From the NCBI RefSeq assembly GCF_019063845.1, contig NZ_CP077683.1:3588501-3652500 (forward strand): 64,000 bases of DNA. The letters are read 5' to 3'. Position 1 is the first letter of the stretch. Every line of letters starts with the position of its first letter. Below are positions 58,142-64,000 of this stretch, piece after piece. This DNA comes from Geomonas subterranea (GTDB lineage: Bacteria > Desulfobacterota > Desulfuromonadia > Geobacterales > Geobacteraceae). The translations under genes were made by a program, and so were the position numbers. Below the pieces are notes generated by a model. The model was given only the letters and a program-made list of their open reading frames with translations, was not told where the DNA came from and did no database searches.

Positions 58142-60019
58142 ATGCTTCCTACCTACCTCACATTGATGCTCCTTTTCCCGCTTCTGGGCGGGCTCGCCTG
58201 CGCGGTGGCCGGACGCAAGCTGCCGCGCGCGCTGGTGGAGGTGCTCGCCTGCGCCACGGTCTGGGGGAGCTTTGCCTGCGCCGTGCTCGCGGCCGCCGCC
58301 TACACCGGTCCCCAGGTGATCACCCTCACCGACTGGTTCGCGAGCTTCGACCTCTCCGTCCCCTTCTCGCTCTACCTCGATCCCCTCTCGCTGTCGATGA
58401 CGGTCATGATCGGTTTCGTCTGCGGGCTGATCCACGTCTATTCCGTCTTCTACATGCGCGAGGACGAAGATTACGCGCGCTACTTCGCCCTGCTGAACCT
58501 GTTCGTCTTCGCCATGCTGACCCTGGTCCTCGGGGAGACCCTGCCACTTTTGTACCTCGGCTGGGAGGGAGTGGGCTTCTGCTCGTACCTCCTGATCGGC
58601 TTCTGGTACTCGGATTCGGAAAACGCCGACGCCGGCCGGAAGGCCTTCATCACCACAAGGATCGGCGACGTGGCGCTGATGATCGCCCTTGCCTGGCTGT
58701 TCCAGCTCTTCGGCACCCTTTCCATCACCAAGGTGAACGGGATGGGGTTCCTCATGCCGGGCTCCGTCATCACCATGCTGGGGATCCTGTTTCTGATCGC
58801 CGCCATGGGCAAGTCGGCGCAGATGCCGCTCATGGTCTGGCTTCCGGACGCCATGGCCGGTCCGACACCGGTATCCGCCATGATCCACGCCGCGACCATG
58901 GTGACCGCCGGTGTCTACCTGCTGGCGCGCCTGTTGCCGCTGATCGGGAGTTCCCAGGCGGCCCTCGCCGCCATCGCGGTCACCGGGGGGGTGACCGCCT
59001 TCTACGGCGCCACCTGCGCCCTCGCGCAGCGCGATCTGAAACGGGTCCTCGCCTATTCGACCATCAGCCAGATCGGCTACATGATGCTCGGCGTGGGCGC
59101 GGGGGCCGTGACCGCGGCGACCTTCCACCTGCTGGTGCACGCCTTCTTCAAGGCGCTGCTCTTTCTCGGTGCCGGCTGCGTCATCGCGGCCATGCACCAC
59201 GAGCAGGACATCTACAAGATGGGCGGGTTGAGGCGCTCGCTGCCGCTTACTTTCTGGAGCTTCCTGGCCGGCGCTGCCTGCCTGGCCGGCATCCCTCTCA
59301 CCGGCGGCTTCTTCAGCAAGGACAGCATTCTGCTGGCGGTGTGGCTCAAGGGGGGAGTGCTGTACCAGGCGCTATACCTGCTGGGCCTGCTCACCGCGCT
59401 GATCACCGCCTACTACAGCTTCCGGTTGGTGTTCCTCGTCTTCGCAGGCGGCAACGGGCAGGTGCACCGCAGCTCCGGCCTCACGGTGATGGAACTTGTG
59501 CTGGTCCCGCTCGCCATCCTCGGACTGTTAGGTGGCCTTCTCGACCTCCCTGCCTACCTGGGCGGCGGGTACCTGAGCGCTTTCTTCGAGGGACTTCCCG
59601 CTGGCGACCTCCTGAAGGTCTCGCATGAGCAGGAGATCGCCATGCAGATCCTGGCCGGAGCCATGGCACTACTCGGACTGCTCACGGCGTATTTCCGGTA
59701 CGGCAAGGGACGTGCGGATCGGATGCGGGAGGCGCAGGCGCAGCCGTCGGTGCTGATCTCCTTCCTGTCGCAAGGGTGGTACTTTGACAAGCTGTACCAC
59801 CTGGTCCTGATCCGTCCTTACCAGGCATGCGCCGACTTCCTCTGGGAACGGGTGGACCGTGGGGTGATAGATGCCTCCGTGGACGGCCTCGGGTCCGGCA
59901 TAGGTGGCGCCGGGCGCCTGCTGGGGCGCTGGAGCACCGGGAAGGTCGCCGTCTACCTCATCAGTTTCGCCGCCGGTGGCGCCCTCATCCTTGGGTACCT
60001 CGCCTGGCTCGCGCTGTAA
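58142..60019 (+). CDS. nuoL: NADH-quinone oxidoreductase subunit L
   Basis: 625 residues (E. coli 613), antiporter-like distal proton pump. Motifs: LGWEGVGFCSYLLIGFW with the key Glu, MGKSAQMPLMVWLPDAMAGPTPVSAMIHAATMVTAGVYL, DLKRVLAYSTISQIGYM, and the C-terminal lateral helix and anchor. AAAGGACAAGG before ATG 58142. Confidence 0.97.
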   Translation: MLPTYLTLMLLFPLLGGLACAVAGRKLPRALVEVLACATVWGSFACAVLAAAAYTGPQVITLTDWFASFDLSVPFSLYLDPLSLSMTVMIGFVCGLIHVYSVFYMREDEDYARYFALLNLFVFAMLTLVLGETLPLLYLGWEGVGFCSYLLIGFWYSDSENADAGRKAFITTRIGDVALMIALAWLFQLFGTLSITKVNGMGFLMPGSVITMLGILFLIAAMGKSAQMPLMVWLPDAMAGPTPVSAMIHAATMVTAGVYLLARLLPLIGSSQAALAAIAVTGGVTAFYGATCALAQRDLKRVLAYSTISQIGYMMLGVGAGAVTAATFHLLVHAFFKALLFLGAGCVIAAMHHEQDIYKMGGLRRSLPLTFWSFLAGAACLAGIPLTGGFFSKDSILLAVWLKGGVLYQALYLLGLLTALITAYYSFRLVFLVFAGGNGQVHRSSGLTVMELVLVPLAILGLLGGLLDLPAYLGGGYLSAFFEGLPAGDLLKVSHEQEIAMQILAGAMALLGLLTAYFRYGKGRADRMREAQAQPSVLISFLSQGWYFDKLYHLVLIRPYQACADFLWERVDRGVIDASVDGLGSGIGGAGRLLGRWSTGKVAVYLISFAAGGALILGYLAWLAL

Positions 60020-60054
60020 CGTAACCGGCGCCTGCGCGCCAACGGGAACTGCCG

Positions 60055-61533
60055 ATGACCTCTCACATCCCGATACTCACGCTGCTGGTCTTTCTCCCGC
60101 TTTTCGGGTCGCTGCTGGTGTTCGCGCTGCGCCGCAGCGACGCGGCGGTGCGCTGGGTGGCGCTCGCCTTCAGCCTGGCAGAGCTCGCCCTTTGCCTCTG
60201 GCCGCTCGCCCTGTCGGGCGGGATTGCCGCGGGGGCGCCGGCCGGTTTCTTTCTCTACCAGGATGCTCCATGGATCGAGCGCTTCGGAATCCGCTACACC
60301 CTGGGCATGGACGGGATCAGCCTGGTCATGACGCTGCTGACCGCGTTCATCACCTTGATCGCCGTCGTTTCCGCCTGGCGGGTGAGGGAGCGCGCCGGGC
60401 TCTTCTTCTCGCTTTTGATCGCCCTTGAAGCCGCCGTCCAGGGGCTGTTTCTGAGCCTCGACCTGTTCCTCTTCTACCTTTTCTGGGAGGCGATGCTGAT
60501 CCCGATGCTGTTTCTGATCGGCGTCTGGGGGAGCGGCCGGCCGGTGTACTCCACCATCAAGTTCTTCCTGTACACCTTCGTGGGTTCGCTGCTCATGCTG
60601 GTGGCGATCATCACGCTCTACCTGATGCACGGGGCGCAGAGCGGCAGTTATACCTTCGCCCTCCCCGAGCTGGTCCGCACCGTGATTCCCTACGGTATCG
60701 GGCTGTGGCTCTTCGCCGCGTTCCTCCTCTCCTTCGCCATCAAGTTCCCGCTGTTCCCGCTGCACACCTGGCAGCCAGACGCCTACTGTGACGCACCGGT
60801 AGCCGGCACCCTCATGCTCGGCAGCCTCCTTTCCAAGACTGCCGCCTACGGGCTTATCCGCATCGCCTATCCTCTCTTCCCCGAGGCATCGCGCGCCCTC
60901 ACGCCGCTGGTCTACGTGGTGGCCGTGTTCGGCATCGGTTACTTCGCCTGGATCGCCTTCGCGCAGCGGGACATGAAACGCATGCTGGCGTATTCGAGCG
61001 TCAGCCACATGGGCTTCGTCGCGCTCGGAATTGCCGCCTGGAGCCCCGTGGCGGTTTCCGGCGCGCTGTTGCAGATGGTGAACCACGCCATAACAACGGG
61101 CGCGCTCTTCCTCGTGGTCGGTATGCTGGAGGAGCGGGCCGACAGCCGTGATCTTTCCGGCTACGGCGGCACCTGGGGCAAGATTCCCGTCTTTTCCTTC
61201 TTCTTCCTCGTCTTCAACATGGCATCCGCCGGGGTGCCGGGGCTCAACAACTTCGTAAGCGAGCTGATCATCCTGGTGGGTACCTTCCGCGTCGCGCCGT
61301 TAGCGGCTGCTATCGCTTTCCTGGGGACCATACTCACCCTGGTCTACACGGTGCGGCTGGTGCAGGAGGTGCTGTTTGGCAAGGAGAAGAAGCCGCTGGA
61401 ACTGAAGGACCTGTCGCCGAGGGAGGCGGGTGTATTGGCGGTGATGGCGCTGTTGGTGGTAGGGCTGGGCGTGCACCCGGGGCCAGTGCTGGAGCTGTTT
61501 AGGATGCCGTTGGAGGTACTGCTTAAACCATAA
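60055..61533 (+). CDS. nuoM: NADH-quinone oxidoreductase subunit M
   Basis: 492 residues (E. coli 509). Antiporter-like proton pump. FYLFWEAMLIPMLFLIGVWG with Glu, [57 protein letters not shown]. The canonical HTWLPDAH has Gln for Leu and Tyr for His. ATG 60055, 35 bases after nuoL. Confidence 0.97.
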   Translation: MTSHIPILTLLVFLPLFGSLLVFALRRSDAAVRWVALAFSLAELALCLWPLALSGGIAAGAPAGFFLYQDAPWIERFGIRYTLGMDGISLVMTLLTAFITLIAVVSAWRVRERAGLFFSLLIALEAAVQGLFLSLDLFLFYLFWEAMLIPMLFLIGVWGSGRPVYSTIKFFLYTFVGSLLMLVAIITLYLMHGAQSGSYTFALPELVRTVIPYGIGLWLFAAFLLSFAIKFPLFPLHTWQPDAYCDAPVAGTLMLGSLLSKTAAYGLIRIAYPLFPEASRALTPLVYVVAVFGIGYFAWIAFAQRDMKRMLAYSSVSHMGFVALGIAAWSPVAVSGALLQMVNHAITTGALFLVVGMLEERADSRDLSGYGGTWGKIPVFSFFFLVFNMASAGVPGLNNFVSELIILVGTFRVAPLAAAIAFLGTILTLVYTVRLVQEVLFGKEKKPLELKDLSPREAGVLAVMALLVVGLGVHPGPVLELFRMPLEVLLKP

Positions 61534-61537
61534 CCCG

Positions 61538-61990
61538 GAACACAGAGGACCCAGAGGTCCACAGAGGGCACGGAGGAAAACCTTGTATGGATGCTAACGT
61601 CATTACAGGGCATATCATCGATGCAGCTCTCAAAGTCCATACTGCACTAGGTCCGGGCCTACTGGAAAGCGCGTACGAGGCATGTCTGGTCCACGAACTC
61701 CAAAAGCGAGGTTTCAGGACTGACAGCCAACTCTGTCTCCCTGTCTATTATGACGGCGTGACCATCGACTTAGGTTATCGAGTCGACTTGCTTGTTGAGA
61801 ACCAGATAATCGTGGAACTGAAGGCACTTGAAAAGCTTCACCCTGTACATAAGGCACAGCTGTTGTCCTACCTGAAGCTAAGTAAAAAGAAGTTGGGTTT
61901 ACTCCTGAATTTTGGGGAGGTGCACCTGAAAGACGGTATCGAAAGGATTATCCTCTGAGCCCTCTGTGGACCTCTGTGAACTCTGTGGTG
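61538..61990. mobile_element. GxxExxY gene cassette bounded by inverted repeats
   Basis: CAGAGGTCCACAGAGGGC (61552-61569) recurs as its exact reverse complement at 61959-61976, directly after the gene's stop codon. Both flanks carry further CACAGAGG-type words (from about 61541 and to about 61990). The gene between is of lower GC; one 60-base line counted at 61801 is 45% GC. No transposase. The compact unit sits between nuoM and nuoN. Confidence 0.65.
61587..61958 (+). CDS. GxxExxY-family protein
   Basis: 123 residues. The name-giving motif GLLESAY is at about 25-31 (TALGPGLLESAYEACLVHEL). Conserved features VDLLVENQIIVELKALEKL and HKAQLLSYLKL match the predicted PD-(D/E)XK nuclease fold (D...ExK). 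Function of the family is unproven. No good ribosome site; it may rely on nuo read-through. Base composition and codon choice (more A/T-ending codons) differ from nuo genes, which supports transfer. Confidence 0.88.
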   Translation: MDANVITGHIIDAALKVHTALGPGLLESAYEACLVHELQKRGFRTDSQLCLPVYYDGVTIDLGYRVDLLVENQIIVELKALEKLHPVHKAQLLSYLKLSKKKLGLLLNFGEVHLKDGIERIIL

Positions 61991-62013
61991 AGCTTTTCAG
62001 CTTTGGAGCTTGA

Positions 62014-63408
62014 ATGACCCTACAAGATTTATATACGATCATGCCGATTGTGATCACCGCTGGGGCGGCGCTGTTCGTGCTGCTGTGCGGGCCGGTGCTA
62101 TTGTCAGCGAGCCTCACGGCCATTGGGGTGACCGCGGCCGCTGCTGCCGGCCTGTGGGCGGCGCTCACGGCACCGGCAACCACTCAAGCCGTCGCTGGCC
62201 TCGCTTTCACGCCGCTGGCCCGCTTCCTCATCCCGCTCTTTTGCCTGGCGGCGGCCGTCACCCTGCTCCTCTCCCACAGCTACAACCAGCGCCGGGGCAT
62301 CAAGGGGGAAGAATTCCCCGCCACCGTCCTCTTCGCCCTGTTCGCCCTCTGCGTGCTCCCCTGCGCCACCAACATGCTCATCCTGTTCCTGGCGCTCGAG
62401 TCGGTTTCTTTCGCCTTCTACATACTCGTGAGCATGGACCTGAACCGGGCGGAATCCGGGGAGGCCGGGCTCAAATACCTCCTGCTCGGCGCGGTCGCCG
62501 CCGCCTTCACGGCCTTCGGCTTCGCCCTCCTCTTCACCGGCAGCGGCACGCTGCAGCTCTCCGGCGCCCTGGCCCGCCCCGAAAACAGGGCCATCATCTC
62601 CGCAGGGTGGGGCGTCATCCTGGTCGGCATCGCCTTCAAGCTGTCGCTGGTCCCCGGGCACCTCTGGACCCCCGACGTCTACCAGGGCGCCCCCGCGCCC
62701 GTCTCGGCCTTTCTTTCCACCAGCTCCAAGGTGGCCGCCGCCGCGCTTTTGCTGATGCTGCTGGCCCTGACCCCCCCGATGTGGGAGCTTCGCGCCCCCC
62801 TCGCCGCCATGTCGGTGCTTTCCATGGTGCTCGGCAACCTGGCTGCGCTACTGCAGCAGAACATCAAGAGGATGCTGGCATACTCCTCGGTCGCCCACAT
62901 GGGCTACCTGACCCTCGCGTTGTTGAGCGGCAGCAGGGACGGCTACGCCGCCGTCCTTCTCTACGGTGCCGTCTACACCGCCATGAACCTCGCGGCTTTC
63001 GGCGCGATCTCTTCGCTCTCCGTTGAAAAGGAACGGGAACTCATCACCGACTACGCCGGGCTTGGCTTCACGGCCCCCCTGCGCGGTGGCGTACTGGCCC
63101 TCGCCATGATCTCTCTGGCCGGGATCCCGCCCGCCGCCGGCTTCATAGGCAAGTTCTTCATCTTCTACTCGGCCATAAAGGGAGGCGCGGTTGCCCTCGC
63201 CATCATCGGCATCCTGAGCGCCGCAGTGTCCGCCTATTTTTACCTCAGGGTGGTTGCCCAGCTATACATGCATCGAGGCGAAGCCCCCGCGCCCCCTGCC
63301 GTCTCGTTTGCCGAAGGGCTCGCCCTCTCCCTCGCATCCGTCATGATCCTCGTGGTCGGCGTCTATCCCGCCCCGCTGCTTGAGGCGATCGATGCAGCCC
63401 TGCGCTGA
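62014..63408 (+). CDS. nuoN: NADH-quinone oxidoreductase subunit N
   Basis: 464 residues (E. coli 485). Antiporter-like pump next to Nuo[19 protein letters not shown] with Glu, [50 protein letters not shown]. The ATG at 62014 is in a region that also includes the repeat tail; the ribosome site is weak (GGAGCTTG). Last gene of the operon, terminator at 63486. Confidence 0.97.
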   Translation: MTLQDLYTIMPIVITAGAALFVLLCGPVLLSASLTAIGVTAAAAAGLWAALTAPATTQAVAGLAFTPLARFLIPLFCLAAAVTLLLSHSYNQRRGIKGEEFPATVLFALFALCVLPCATNMLILFLALESVSFAFYILVSMDLNRAESGEAGLKYLLLGAVAAAFTAFGFALLFTGSGTLQLSGALARPENRAIISAGWGVILVGIAFKLSLVPGHLWTPDVYQGAPAPVSAFLSTSSKVAAAALLLMLLALTPPMWELRAPLAAMSVLSMVLGNLAALLQQNIKRMLAYSSVAHMGYLTLALLSGSRDGYAAVLLYGAVYTAMNLAAFGAISSLSVEKERELITDYAGLGFTAPLRGGVLALAMISLAGIPPAAGFIGKFFIFYSAIKGGAVALAIIGILSAAVSAYFYLRVVAQLYMHRGEAPAPPAVSFAEGLALSLASVMILVVGVYPAPLLEAIDAALR

Positions 63409-63485
63409 CCGGATGCGCAGCTCCCGGAGTATGGCGGCAAGGGAGGACACCATGGCCGCATCCCCCTGCCACCATTAGCCGCCAA

Positions 63486-63526
63486 CAAAAAGGCACCGTG
63501 CCCCGGAGCGGGCAGATGCCTCTTTT
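63486..63526. terminator. Terminator at the end of the nuo operon
   Basis: AGGCA/TGCCT outer stem (63491-63495 with 63517-63521) and TGCCCCG/CGGGCA inner stem, T run after and A run before. Between convergent genes. Confidence 0.8.
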
Positions 63527-63547
63527 CATTCCCATTTTCCATCCTGG

Positions 63548-64000
63548 CTACTGCAGCGTGTCCCTAAAAGTATTCAGGTACTGAAGATCGAAGGAACCGT
63601 CCATCTCGCCGTACATGATTTCGAGGGCGCTCTCCTTGGAAAGGGCCTGGCGATAGGACCTGTTGGTGGTCAGAGCGCTGAAGACGTCCGCGATGGCAGT
63701 GATCTTCGAGCTCCGGGCGATGTCGTAGCTCGAGAGGCCATCGGGGTAGCCGCTGCCGTTTTCCTTTTCATGATGGTGCTTCACGATGCCGAGCGCGACC
63801 GGCGTGAAGATCTCCAGATCCCTCAAGGTGCTGTAGCCATAGACGGGATGTTTCTTCACTTCCATGAACTCGGTCGCCGAGAGCTTACCCGGCTTGTCCA
63901 GAAGCTCCTTGGGGACGTACACCTTGCCGTAGTCATGAAACAGAGACCCGATACCGACGTCCATCAGCTCGTCGCGGCCGAGATCGAACTCCTTGACATG
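63548..64000 (-). CDS. HD-GYP domain protein, 3' part
   Basis: The visible 150 residues are the C-terminal half of an HD-GYP domain: SLFHDYGKVYVP (HD pair), KKHPVYGYSTL, HHEKENGSGYPDGL (GYP), AIADVFSALTTNRSYRQA. HD-GYP enzymes hydrolyse c-di-GMP (or 3',3'-cGAMP). The frame continues past the right edge (first codons read HVKEFDLGRDEL), so the ATG at 63964 is internal and the N-terminus is not in the window. Upstream sensor domains are unknown. Confidence 0.93.
   Translation of the reverse strand, partial: HVKEFDLGRDELMDVGIGSLFHDYGKVYVPKELLDKPGKLSATEFMEVKKHPVYGYSTLRDLEIFTPVALGIVKHHHEKENGSGYPDGLSSYDIARSSKITAIADVFSALTTNRSYRQALSKESALEIMYGEMDGSFDLQYLNTFRDTLQ

Noticed and set aside
63548-63964. 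HD-GYP gene starting with the ATG at 63964
   Set aside because: The frame stays open and coding to the window edge and the ATG lies inside the HD domain, so it is an internal Met.

Overview
The window is about 64 kb of a GC-rich chromosome that most resembles a Geobacter-type bacterium (Geobacter/Geomonas/Citrifermentans group, Desulfuromonadales). The assignment is inference from gene content: a trifunctional nuoBCD fusion in a full nuo operon, a single-chain pyruvate:ferredoxin oxidoreductase, DUF4388 and MshEN/GAF proteins, a PilT-like ATPase, a DUF4402 chaperone-usher pilus cluster and c-di-GMP signalling proteins. There is no rRNA operon, no CRISPR array, no transposase and no prophage.

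Layout. 1-7.6 kb: the 5' part of a class A penicillin-binding protein (minus), a CitG-like protein, a DUF4388 protein, a PilT-like ATPase, glutamate dehydrogenase and a YceH-like protein. 7.8-13.4 kb: envelope genes, namely a lytic transglycosylase, a LysM protein paired with a receiver-like membrane protein, a lipoprotein metalloprotease overlapping a rhomboid-like zinc-ribbon protein, and a small orphan. 13.4-18.1 kb: a four-gene chaperone-usher operon (two DUF4402 subunits, chaperone, usher) with a strong hairpin behind the first subunit gene. 18.5-27 kb: shikimate kinase-like protein, a GGDEF protein that looks leaderless, lipoproteins, SrkA, uvrA with a tiny zinc-ribbon gene behind it, a pentapeptide-repeat protein and a cold-shock protein. 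27-34.4 kb (minus): nifJ, recR, ybaB, dnaX, SRP RNA, tRNA-Ser(GGA) and a small orphan; dnaX needs a -1 frameshift at a canonical slippery heptamer to give the full-length tau subunit. 34.5-41 kb: mfd, two parvulin-type PPIases and a CbpA-like DnaJ. 41-48 kb: an FAD oxidoreductase, a four-helix-bundle gene carrying a hairpin-forming minisatellite, an M50-like membrane protease, Bcp, a PagL-like protein, a Gre-family factor with an apparent ATC start, a short promoter-terminator RNA unit and an MshEN/GAF protein. 48-63.4 kb: a complete 14-subunit complex I operon in twelve genes. 63.5-64 kb: the 3' part of an HD-GYP protein.

The main biological unit is the nuo operon, which couples NADH oxidation to quinone reduction and proton export. 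Its gene junctions have collected extra DNA: an ankyrin-repeat gene between nuoH and nuoI, palindromic CCCTCACC/GGGAGAGGG-type repeats at five junctions, and a lower-GC GxxExxY gene bracketed by perfect 18-bp inverted repeats between nuoM and nuoN. The points most worth follow-up are the dnaX frameshift, the GxxExxY cassette, the ATC start, the leaderless GGDEF gene and the uncharacterised envelope modules at 8.6-13.4 kb. All calls come from reading the sequence; no database search was run.
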